Positions 1-5,789 of a stretch of DNA of 8,536 nucleotides are shown here, in pieces. The notes under the pieces were generated by a model that saw only the letters and a program-made list of their open reading frames with translations, was not told where the DNA came from and searched no databases. The stretch comes from JBFWNZ01 sp050250795 (lineage in GTDB: Bacteria; Pseudomonadota; Alphaproteobacteria; UBA8366): assembly GCA_050250795.1 (NCBI GenBank), contig JBFWNZ010000155.1, positions 1-8,536 of the forward strand. Reading direction: 5' to 3'. The translations under genes were made by a program, and so were the position numbers. Positions within the stretch are counted from its first letter, which is position 1, and each line of letters starts with the position of its first letter.

Positions 1-184
1 TCCGGATGCGGTCGCGCGGCAGCAGCTTGCCGCGGGCGAGATGCTTGTCGCGCGCGCTGGGGCCGCCGCCCTCGCGCACCCGCGCGATGCGGTCGTTCAG
101 GTCGCCGACCAGCGCCCGCATGGCCGACGCATTGTCGCGAAAGGCCGGTGAGCGGGTGTCGATGGCGGATTTCAGAACGGGCAT
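1..184 (-). CDS. mccB: Methylcrotonoyl-CoA carboxylase, beta (carboxyltransferase) subunit, N-terminal fragment
   Basis: This is the first 61 codons of a gene that runs off the left edge. The translation begins MPVLKSAIDTRSPAF, carries the glycine run REGGGPSARDKH at residues 38-48 and RGKLLPRDRI at 51-60. That order is typical of the start of MccB/LiuB, the biotin-independent carboxyltransferase that moves CO2 from carboxybiotin on MccA to 3-methylcrotonyl-CoA in leucine breakdown. The ATG at 184 was chosen because family members commonly start at this point; only a weak AGCGGA precedes it. An in-frame GTG at 235 overlaps the asnB stop by four bases (GTGA) and would add 17 residues, so coupled initiation there is a real alternative. 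The gap from asnB is at most 47 bp and shows no promoter, so the gene is probably read through from the upstream cassette. The catalytic crotonase-fold domains lie outside the window. Propionyl-CoA or geranyl-CoA carboxylase beta subunits are less likely, given mccA and HMG-CoA lyase nearby. Confidence 0.85.
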   Translation of the reverse strand, partial: MPVLKSAIDTRSPAFRDNASAMRALVGDLNDRIARVREGGGPSARDKHLARGKLLPRDRIR

Positions 185-231
185 CGGCGGCGGTCCGCTG
201 GGGTGATTGGCTTCGTCATAGCGCGTCGCGC

Positions 232-2154
232 TCACGCCTGCCAGCGCTGGCGCCAAGTCTGGAACATCAGTACGGTCCAGAGATCGAAGCGGCGGTCGCG
301 GTGACCGGCCAGATGTTCCTCCCAGGCGGAGCGGACCGGTCGCGGGTCGAGCCAGGGCGCCAGCGCCTGCGGCGCCAGCAGCGGCTCGGCCCAGTCGCGC
401 AGGGGCCCGCGCAGCCAGTCGCCCAGCGGGGGCTCGAATCCCTGCTTCGGGCGGTCGACGATCTCGCGCGGGACATAGCGATAGAGCAGGGCGCGCAGCA
501 GCGCCTTGCCGCGCCCGGCGCGGTACAGCAGCGACAGCGGCAGCGACCAGGCGAACTCCACCACCTCGTGCGACAGCAGCGGGGCGCGCGTCTCCAGGCC
601 GACGGCCATGCTGGCCCGGTCGATCTTCACCAGCAGGTCGTCCGGCAGGTAAAGCATGGCGTCGGCATGCATGAAGCGCTTGAACAGCGGGCCGCCCTCG
701 GGCCAGTTGTTGAACAGGTCGAAATATGCGGCGCTGCCGAGCGGGACCGGCGGCCGTGCCACCGGCCAGCGCGAGATATAGCGTTCGTACAGGGCCTCGG
801 CGGCGGGGGTGGCGAGGTCTGCCAAATGGCGGTGCAGCTTGTCGCCGAGACGCGCCGGCCGGCCGCGCCGGCGCAGGCGGTTCAGATGCTCGAAGGGCAG
901 CAGCCCCGTCCCCATCGCCGCGAAGCCGCGCAGGATCGGGGTGTGCCGCATCCATTGGCGGGACGCGCTCGCATAGCGCGGATAGCCGCCGAACAACTCG
1001 TCGCCGCCATCGCCGGACAGGGCGGTCGTGACATGCCGGCGGGTCATCTCGCACAGCAGCAGCGTCGGCAACTGGCTCGCATCGGCGAAGGGCTCGTCAT
1101 AGACGTCCGGCATCCGCTCGACCAGGGCGAGCGGGGCATCGGGGGATACGGTCATCGCCGTGTGGTCGGTTCCCAGATGCGCGGCGACGGCGGCGGCGTG
1201 CTCGCTTTCGTCGAAACGCGGATCGTCGAAGCCGATTGTGTAGGTCTGCACAGGCCGATCCGATTCCGCCTGCATCAATGCTGCGACCAGCGAGGAATCG
1301 ACACCGCCCGACAGGAAGGCGCCGAGCGGTACGTCGGCGATCATGCGGCGGCGCACCGAACGGGACAGGAGCGTATCCAGCCGGTCGCGCGCTTCGCGGG
1401 CGGACCCCTCGAAGGGTTTGGCAAAGCCGCGATCGGCGACCGCCTTGGCGTCCCAGTACGGAACGGGCCGGGGCAGGGTTCCGGTGTCGAAACGCGCCGC
1501 CTCGACACGCAGCAGATGGCCCGGCGCCAGCTTGGCGATGCCCGTATAGATCGACAAGGGCGCCGGGACGAAACCGTAGCGCATATAGGCTGCGACGGCG
1601 TCGCGATCGGTCCGTCCCTGCCAGTCCGGATGCGCGGTCAGTGCCTTCAACTCGGAGGCGAACAGCAGTGCGCCGCCGACCAGCCCGTAATACAGCGGCT
1701 TCTCGCCCATGCGGTCGCGGGCCAGATAGAGCGTGCGCTCGGCGGCATCCCAGAGCGCGAAGGCGAACATGCCGTCGAAATGCGCCAGCGCCTTCTCGAC
1801 CCCCCAGCGTCCGATGGCGGCCAGCGCCACCTCGGTATCCGAGCCGCCGCGCCAGCCCTCGACGCCATGGGCTTCCAGTTCCATCCGGAGTTCGCGGAAA
1901 TTGTAGATCTCGCCATTGAAGACGATGACCCAGCGTCCATCCGCAGACGCCATCGGCTGGTGCCCTTCCGGACCCAGGTCCAGGATCGCGAGCCGTTGGA
2001 ATCCCAGGCCGATCCCGCCCTCGGCGTCGCTCCAGGCGCCGGCATCGTCCGGGCCGCGATGGATCAGCCGCGCCGCCATGCCGGCGGCCAGTCGCGCCAG
2101 CTCGTCCGCATCGCGGCGTCGGGTCAGCTCCAGCAGGCCGGCGATGCCGCACAT
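232..2154 (-). CDS. asnB: Asparagine synthase (glutamine-hydrolysing) family amidotransferase
   Basis: This 640-residue protein has the full two-domain layout of the AsnB family. The N-terminal class II glutamine amidotransferase domain begins MCGIAG, so Cys2 is the expected nucleophile after Met removal. It also shows RLAILDL (54-60), NGEIYNF (80-86) and GSDTE (104-108), which normally bind glutamine. The C-terminal ATP-pyrophosphatase domain has the PP-loop LSGGVDSS (281-288), SGDGGDELFGGY (380-391) and LPDDLLVKIDRASM near residue 510. The family adenylates a carboxylate (classically aspartate) and transfers ammonia from glutamine. No key residue appears missing. Housekeeping asparagine synthesis is possible, but members of this length often sit in exopolysaccharide or secondary-metabolite loci, and the neighbouring glycosyltransferase and methyltransferase fit that setting, so the real acceptor is uncertain. 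The start is fixed by the need for Cys at position 2 and lies four bases after the methyltransferase stop. The gene is probably cotranscribed with its upstream neighbours and with mccB downstream. Confidence 0.93.
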   Translation of the reverse strand: MCGIAGLLELTRRRDADELARLAAGMAARLIHRGPDDAGAWSDAEGGIGLGFQRLAILDLGPEGHQPMASADGRWVIVFNGEIYNFRELRMELEAHGVEGWRGGSDTEVALAAIGRWGVEKALAHFDGMFAFALWDAAERTLYLARDRMGEKPLYYGLVGGALLFASELKALTAHPDWQGRTDRDAVAAYMRYGFVPAPLSIYTGIAKLAPGHLLRVEAARFDTGTLPRPVPYWDAKAVADRGFAKPFEGSAREARDRLDTLLSRSVRRRMIADVPLGAFLSGGVDSSLVAALMQAESDRPVQTYTIGFDDPRFDESEHAAAVAAHLGTDHTAMTVSPDAPLALVERMPDVYDEPFADASQLPTLLLCEMTRRHVTTALSGDGGDELFGGYPRYASASRQWMRHTPILRGFAAMGTGLLPFEHLNRLRRRGRPARLGDKLHRHLADLATPAAEALYERYISRWPVARPPVPLGSAAYFDLFNNWPEGGPLFKRFMHADAMLYLPDDLLVKIDRASMAVGLETRAPLLSHEVVEFAWSLPLSLLYRAGRGKALLRALLYRYVPREIVDRPKQGFEPPLGDWLRGPLRDWAEPLLAPQALAPWLDPRPVRSAWEEHLAGHRDRRFDLWTVLMFQTWRQRWQA

Positions 2155-2158
2155 GGGT

Positions 2159-2902
2159 TCAGCGCGCCCGTGACTTCGCGCGCGACCGCGCCAGCGCAGC
2201 GGGTGCCATGCGCAGCCAGCGGCCGAGCGATGGCCGGCCGGACCGCACGGCCTGGGTATAGAGCTCTGGATGGACCAGCGCGGGCGGGACCGCAGGGCTG
2301 CGGGCCGCCGCCGCGGCGAGCGGCGGGCTTGCGGCGATGGCGGCGGGATCCGCGAACAGCAGCAGGTTCTGCTTGTACCACCATGTTACCGCGGGGTTCT
2401 CCCACACCGCCGGCCGGATGACGTCGATGGGGCGGTAGCCGTGTCGCTGGAACAGCGCCGCCCAGTAGGCCGGCCACTGTTCGTTGACATGGTTGAGGCC
2501 GCCCTGGTCCGGAATCGCCGCAGAGAACAGGACCAGCGGCGCGAGATCGCAGAGCGTTGCCACGAAACCCGATGCGCGCTCCGGCGGCAGGTGCTCTGCG
2601 ACCTCCAGGCTGATCGCCAGGTCGAAGCGGCGGTCCAGGTCGATGGGCGCGTCCAGCCGGACCCGCCGGAACCGCTCGCGCGCGATCCGCAACTGGTCGA
2701 GCGCGACCCAGTCGCCGTCGAGGCCCAGCACGTCCTCCACGCCCAGTTCGTGCAGCACGGACAGCCAGCCGCCATTGCCGCAGCCGAGATCGACGGCACT
2801 GGCGATGGGGGCCAGTTCAAGGACTATCGGCAGGACGATGCGTGCCGATGGCTGGGCCGTATCGCTCAGCAGATCGTAGAAGCGCCGGTCATATGCCTGC
2901 AT
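2159..2902 (-). CDS. Class I SAM-dependent methyltransferase
   Basis: This 247-residue protein carries the Rossmann-fold SAM-binding signature VDLGCGNGGW at 37-46 (motif I), an acidic end of strand 2 at GLDGD (60-64), and FDLAISLEVAEHLP at 93-106 (motif IV and following helix). That last pattern is typical of Methyltransf_11/23-type small-molecule or sugar methyltransferases. A later segment with NHVNEQWPAYW (137-147) and a Trp/Tyr-rich stretch VTWWYKQNLL (172-181) resembles methyltransferases of glycan biosynthesis loci, but the substrate cannot be read. The last 40 or so residues are Arg/Ala-rich and may be a disordered or basic tail. No signal peptide or membrane segment is seen, so it should act in the cytoplasm. 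The ATG overlaps the 3' end of the glycosyltransferase gene by 14 bp, and the stop lies four bases before asnB, so the three are almost certainly one operon. The family call is firm; the specific role is unknown. Confidence 0.88.
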   Translation of the reverse strand: MQAYDRRFYDLLSDTAQPSARIVLPIVLELAPIASAVDLGCGNGGWLSVLHELGVEDVLGLDGDWVALDQLRIARERFRRVRLDAPIDLDRRFDLAISLEVAEHLPPERASGFVATLCDLAPLVLFSAAIPDQGGLNHVNEQWPAYWAALFQRHGYRPIDVIRPAVWENPAVTWWYKQNLLLFADPAAIAASPPLAAAAARSPAVPPALVHPELYTQAVRSGRPSLGRWLRMAPAALARSRAKSRAR

Positions 2903-3848
2903 CGGAGCCCCGCAGAACGCCGGTTGCGGGGCCGGCGCGCATCGGCGCGGCCGCGTCGTAGACGGCAGCGCAACGCTCGACGAACTCTGCCTGGCCGGAC
3001 AGAAACGGCAGATAAGGACGGACCTGGCGCCAGAACAGCGGATGCAGCGGCCAAGCCGGCCGATGCGGGCGGCGATGCACGTATTTCCAGGCGCGATAGG
3101 CGGCGCGACGGCACGCCAACTGCTTCAGCCACCAGCCGGTGTCGGGATGGTCGCGCAGGAACAGCGCGACGGCGCGCGTCACGCGCTGCAACTGCCGCCC
3201 CTCATTGGCAGAGAGGCGCCCCGTCTCGGCCTGCGGCAGATAGGCGAGCGTGGCGTCGAGGGCCATGAAGGGCCAGCGCCGGGCCAGCCGCAGGGTCATG
3301 CTGTATTCCTGGCTGAACACCACCCGTTCGTCGCATCCGCCGGCCGTGCGAAACGCTTCGGTGCGGACTAGGCATTGCGTCGGGTTGAACAGCGAATTCT
3401 GCATCGCCGCCCGCAATGGGTCGGCCAGCCGCGAGACGGCACCGCTGCCCGCGGCCTGGGCAAGGTCGGTGCCGGCCGGATCGAAAACCGCGGCCCGGCC
3501 GAAGGCGAGGCACGCGTCGCTGCCGTCGAGAGCGTGCAGCAGCCGCTCCGTCGCGTCGTCGGTGAGCAGGTCGTCGGCGTCCACGAACTTGACATAGGGT
3601 TGTGTCGCCAGCGCGACGCCGCGGTTCGTTGCCGCGGCGGAACCGCGGTTGGTCTGCACTTCGATCACCGTGTCGGGCCAGCCGCGCGTCAGGTCGCGCA
3701 GCAGGGCCAGCGAGCCGTCGGTGGAGCCGTCGTCGACGAAGACATATTGCCGCCGGAATTCGCCATGCTGGCGCGCGATCTGGCGCAGCACGCCTTCGAG
3801 ATGCGGTGCCTTGTTGTAGACGGGGACGACGAAGGAAACGCCGCTCAC
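2889..3848 (-). CDS. Glycosyltransferase family 2 (GT-A fold)
   Basis: This 319-residue protein starts (M/V)SGVSFVVPVYNKAPHLEGVL, the classic first strand and nucleotide-sugar pocket of GT2 enzymes. VFVDDGSTDGS follows at 36-46 and FVDADD at 88-93; the latter is the DxD-type metal and nucleotide-diphosphate site. The C-terminal part is more variable, with many Arg and Trp, and shows no clear transmembrane helix, so a soluble or peripheral cytoplasmic enzyme is likely. Donor and acceptor are unknown. The frame stays open to about 4103, but that extension lies antiphase over the isomerase gene. GTG at 3848 is preferred because it gives the family-typical N-terminus and overlaps the preceding stop as GTGA, with AGGTGG closely upstream. 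The 3' end overlaps the methyltransferase start by 14 bp. With the methyltransferase and the AsnB-type amidotransferase it suggests building and decorating a surface glycan or glycoconjugate; that role is inferred from context. Confidence 0.9.
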   Translation of the reverse strand: MSGVSFVVPVYNKAPHLEGVLRQIARQHGEFRRQYVFVDDGSTDGSLALLRDLTRGWPDTVIEVQTNRGSAAATNRGVALATQPYVKFVDADDLLTDDATERLLHALDGSDACLAFGRAAVFDPAGTDLAQAAGSGAVSRLADPLRAAMQNSLFNPTQCLVRTEAFRTAGGCDERVVFSQEYSMTLRLARRWPFMALDATLAYLPQAETGRLSANEGRQLQRVTRAVALFLRDHPDTGWWLKQLACRRAAYRAWKYVHRRPHRPAWPLHPLFWRQVRPYLPFLSGQAEFVERCAAVYDAAAPMRAGPATGVLRGSDAGI

Positions 3849-4486
3849 CAGCCACCTGTCGTCAGCCAGCGGTCGAGATGCGGCAGCCGGTCGGCGCCCC
3901 AGAAGGCTTGGCCGTCCACGATCAGAAAGGGCGATCCGAACACGCCGTCGGCCACCGATTGCAGGGTGATTTCCTTCACCTTGTCCTTGATCCTGCGATC
4001 CTCGACGGCGTCTAGCAGGGCGGCGATGTCGATGTCCAGATCGAGTTCCGTCGCAACGGCTGCGACGGCCCGGGGGGTGGACAGGTCGCGGCCCTGTCCC
4101 CAATGCGTCTCAAGCAGGGCCGCCGCCAACCGCTTGGCCCTGGCAGGGTCGAGTTCCTGGAGCCAGTAATAGGCGCGGGTGGCCGGCAGCGAGTTCATCG
4201 GATTGATCGGCGGCACGCAGTAGGGCAGGCCGTAGAAGCCGGCGCACCGTTCGACATCGCGCTGGTAATAGGGCCCTTTCAGCGGCGTTTCGGCCTTAGG
4301 ACGGCTTCCGGTGATCTTGCGGGCGGTCCCCATGAGGATCGGGCGCCAGTCCACGCTGCGGCCATGTCTGGCGGCAACCGTCTCGATGAATTTGGACGCG
4401 AAATAACCGTAGGCGCTCGCGAACTCGAAATAGAACGCGATCGGCGATTTGCGGATGGTCTCGGCCGTTACGGTTGCGCCGCGCAT
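3845..4486 (-). CDS. 2-hydroxychromene-2-carboxylate isomerase family protein (DsbA-like / kappa GST), copy 1
   Basis: This 213-residue thioredoxin-fold protein belongs to the family of NahD, the glutathione-dependent isomerase of naphthalene degradation, and of kappa-class glutathione transferases. Visible marks are the N-terminal strand and active-site turn FYFEFASAYGYFAS (18-31), RSVDWRPI (43-50), GVFGSPF (181-187) with the expected cis-Pro, and FWGADRL (195-201). Ser24 aligns with the serine that activates glutathione, but the next residue is Ala25 where the family, and the neighbouring copy, usually has Pro. It has no CxxC motif, so a dithiol oxidoreductase role is unlikely. There is no signal peptide. 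The ATG follows ACAGGG at a six-base spacing and lies 21 bp after the stop of copy 2. The stop overlaps the glycosyltransferase GTG. The true substrate is unknown: members of this family turn up in many alphaproteobacteria without aromatic degradation genes, and none is visible here. Confidence 0.88.
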   Translation of the reverse strand: MRGATVTAETIRKSPIAFYFEFASAYGYFASKFIETVAARHGRSVDWRPILMGTARKITGSRPKAETPLKGPYYQRDVERCAGFYGLPYCVPPINPMNSLPATRAYYWLQELDPARAKRLAAALLETHWGQGRDLSTPRAVAAVATELDLDIDIAALLDAVEDRRIKDKVKEITLQSVADGVFGSPFLIVDGQAFWGADRLPHLDRWLTTGGW

Positions 4487-4507
4487 CCCGCGCCCTGTCG
4501 CCCCGGC

Positions 4508-5116
4508 CTACCAACTGCCTTCGGACAGCCAGCGCTCGACCTGGTCGAGCCGGTCGGCGCCCCAGAAAGCTTCGCCGTCCACAATGACGAAGGGCGACCC
4601 GAAGACACCCTTCTCCAAAGACGCCATGGTGACGTCCTTCACTTTCTCTTTAATGCGCGGCTCCTGCACGGCTGCGCGCAGTGCGCTCTCGTCGATGCCG
4701 ATGGCGGCGGCGGCGGATGCCACGTCATCCACGCCGCTCATATCGCGACCTTCGCCCCAATGCGCGGCGTAAACCGCCTGCGCCAGAGCCTTGGCCTTGG
4801 CCGGGTCGCTCTCCTGCAGCCAGTAGAAGGCCCGTGTGGCGGCCAGCGAATTCATCGGCATGACCGGCGGCATCTTGATGGGCATGCCGTAGAAGCCGCC
4901 GCAGCGAAGCACGTCGCGCTGGAAATAGACGCCCTTGATCGGGGCGGCGATGTTCGGCTGGCTGCCGGTCGCCTTGAGCGCGGCGCCCAGCATGATGGGC
5001 CGCCAGTCGACGCTGCGGCCATGACGGGCGGCGATGCCGTCGATCAGCTTGCTCGCGAAATAGCCGTAGGGGCTCGCGAACTCGAAATAGAACTCGATGG
5101 GTTGCGCAGCGGGCAT
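4508..5116 (-). CDS. 2-hydroxychromene-2-carboxylate isomerase family protein (DsbA-like / kappa GST), copy 2
   Basis: This 202-residue paralogue of the next gene matches it along its whole length, at roughly 60 percent identity by eye. It keeps the canonical FEFASPYGYFAS turn (11-22) with Ser15 as the likely glutathione-activating residue and Pro16 after it. It also has RSVDWRPI (34-41), GVFGSPF (170-176) with the cis-Pro, and FWGADRL (184-190). It lacks CxxC and a signal peptide, so a cytoplasmic glutathione-dependent isomerase or transferase is expected. The frame is open to 5197, but ATG 5116 is chosen because AGGGAGGG lies about four bases upstream and the protein then starts just before the first fold strand, as in the family. 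A 96-bp gap separates it from the exported-protein gene upstream. That gap has an A-rich stretch but no clear promoter or terminator. The biochemical class is fairly sure; the substrate is not. Confidence 0.9.
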   Translation of the reverse strand: MPAAQPIEFYFEFASPYGYFASKLIDGIAARHGRSVDWRPIMLGAALKATGSQPNIAAPIKGVYFQRDVLRCGGFYGMPIKMPPVMPMNSLAATRAFYWLQESDPAKAKALAQAVYAAHWGEGRDMSGVDDVASAAAAIGIDESALRAAVQEPRIKEKVKDVTMASLEKGVFGSPFVIVDGEAFWGADRLDQVERWLSEGSW

Positions 5117-5212
5117 GGCACCCTCCCTAGGGCTTCGCTGGGATTTCTTGATTTTTATTGTTGGTGCCGTCATAGCCGGAAAGCGCGGCTCTGTCACGGT
5201 CCGCCGCGCCCA

Positions 5213-5620
5213 TCAGCGGGCAATAAACGGCCGTTCTGTGATGAGATAGAGGGTGCCGTGCGCCGTCGCGCCGCCCCGGTCGGCCGTGTAGGCGGAGCGG
5301 ATCACCTGAAACGACGCATCGTCGAAGCGGGCACGCCGGTATTGCGCGACGACCTGGATCGGCGTGTGCGTGACCGGGCCGTAGTCGCATTTGCCGGCCG
5401 AGACGACCGCCATTACCTCGGCCTCGGACCGGAGGTCGGCCAGGCTGTCGCGCAGCAGGACCGCCGCGCGCTCATGCAGGCAGAACAGAATTTCGTCCTC
5501 CGGTTCGGGACGGCCGGCGACATAGGGCGGCATGCGTTCGGCGCTCGGCACCGGAATCGCTGCCAGCAAGGCGCTCGCACCCAGTATTGCGGGCGCAATC
5601 AGGCGTGCTTTACGCGGCAT
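5213..5620 (-). CDS. Small putative exported protein of unknown function
   Basis: I do not recognise a family for this 135-residue protein. The N-terminus MPRKARLIAPAILGASALLA has a basic start followed by a hydrophobic core of about 16 residues and then PVPSA, which fits a Sec signal peptide with cleavage near residue 27. The mature part is about 108 residues and has only two cysteines, C47 (in ILFCLHE) and C78 (AGKCDYG), which could form one disulfide in the periplasm. The C-terminal half alternates polar and hydrophobic residues (HTPIQVVAQY, SFQVIRSAY, GTLYLITE), suggesting beta strands. The start is uncertain. GGGGAGGG lies 17 bases before the ATG at 5620, too far for good use, whereas an in-frame TTG at 5635 is closer and would add five residues. 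The gene is first in the minus-strand run, diverges from mccA, and is 96 bp before isomerase copy 2. That it is a real gene is supported by the signal-peptide pattern and by its filling the space between neighbours. Confidence 0.6.
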   Translation of the reverse strand: MPRKARLIAPAILGASALLAAIPVPSAERMPPYVAGRPEPEDEILFCLHERAAVLLRDSLADLRSEAEVMAVVSAGKCDYGPVTHTPIQVVAQYRRARFDDASFQVIRSAYTADRGGATAHGTLYLITERPFIAR

Positions 5621-5652
5621 CTTTTGCCCATGCAAGACCCTCCCCAGTCTTC

Positions 5653-5680
5653 GGCAATGTTCATTAGCAAAATTCTTGCC
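5653..5680. repeat. Imperfect spaced inverted repeat, possible operator
   Basis: GGCAA at 5653-5657 is mirrored by TTGCC at 5676-5680 with an 18-base, mostly AT spacer. It lies upstream of the proposed mccA promoter and within reach of the divergent gene, as a regulator site would. The arms are only five bases, so chance is quite possible. MerR-type LiuR or TetR-type regulators control leucine-degradation operons in other proteobacteria, but no specific site is recognised here. Confidence 0.2.
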
Positions 5681-5725
5681 AGTTTTTCTTTGTATTGCTT
5701 TGCCTGTCTTTGGTCTTACGCCGTG

Positions 5726-5755
5726 TTGGCACTGCGCCGGGAAACGCGCATATAA
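5726..5755 (+). promoter_or_regulatory. Candidate sigma-70-type promoter for mccA-mvaB
   Basis: TTGGCA at 5726-5731 resembles a -35 box (TTGACA with one change). ATATAA at 5750-5755 (or TATAAA at 5751-5756) resembles a -10 box, with 18-19 bases between. A transcript would start near 5762 and give a leader of about 28 bases before the mccA ATG. An eight-base palindrome AAACGTTT overlaps the -10 end at 5754-5761. This is a consensus match by eye only. Confidence 0.35.
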
Positions 5756-5789
5756 ACGTTTGGCGCCGACAGCCGGCACGGGAGATGAG

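Larger units (their letters stand above)
5621..5789. promoter_or_regulatory. Divergent intergenic region between the exported-protein gene and mccA
   Basis: This 169-bp stretch is visibly richer in A and T than the surrounding genes, with runs such as AGTTTTTCTTTGTATTG at 5681-5697. It is the only place in the window where two transcription units diverge, so promoters for both the minus-strand run and the mccA-mvaB operon are expected here. It contains the Shine-Dalgarno candidates for both neighbours (GGGGAGGG on the minus strand near 5642; GGGAG before mccA). No RNA gene or credible coding region is seen. A frame open upstream of mccA crosses it but has no family similarity. Confidence 0.6.

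Noticed and set aside
6..206. Short plus-strand open frame of 66 codons at the left edge
   Set aside because: It is antisense to the N-terminus of mccB, whose translation matches its family well.
148..2421. Plus-strand open frame of 757 codons opposite asnB
   Set aside because: It is antisense to a clear AsnB-family gene. The translation is rich in Arg, Gln, Gly and His with no domain motif, as expected from the mirror frame of a GC-rich gene.
3849..4103. N-terminal extension of the glycosyltransferase frame to 404 residues
   Set aside because: It lies out of frame over isomerase copy 1, is Arg-rich and non-conserved, and the GT2 fold starts directly after the GTG at 3848.
5117..5168. Inverted repeat GGCACC/GGTGCC and the palindrome CCCTAGGG before isomerase copy 2
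   Set aside because: The six-base arms are 40 bases apart and the palindrome coincides with the Shine-Dalgarno sequence, so both are readily explained without a regulatory role.
5174..5190. Hairpin AGCCG/CGGCT as a terminator after the exported-protein gene
   Set aside because: The stem is only five base pairs and no T-run follows on the minus strand, so an intrinsic terminator is not supported.
4103..5755. Plus-strand open frame of 550 codons opposite the two isomerases and the exported protein
   Set aside because: It runs antisense across three minus-strand genes and their gaps, shows no recognisable motif, and its internal similarity is just the mirror of the tandem isomerase duplication.
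5532..5789. N-terminal extension of mccA by 86 codons, including a hydrophobic cysteine-rich stretch
   Set aside because: Biotin carboxylases start at the MFDRILIANRGE segment, a good ribosome site precedes ATG 5790, and the extension overlaps the divergent gene and its control region.
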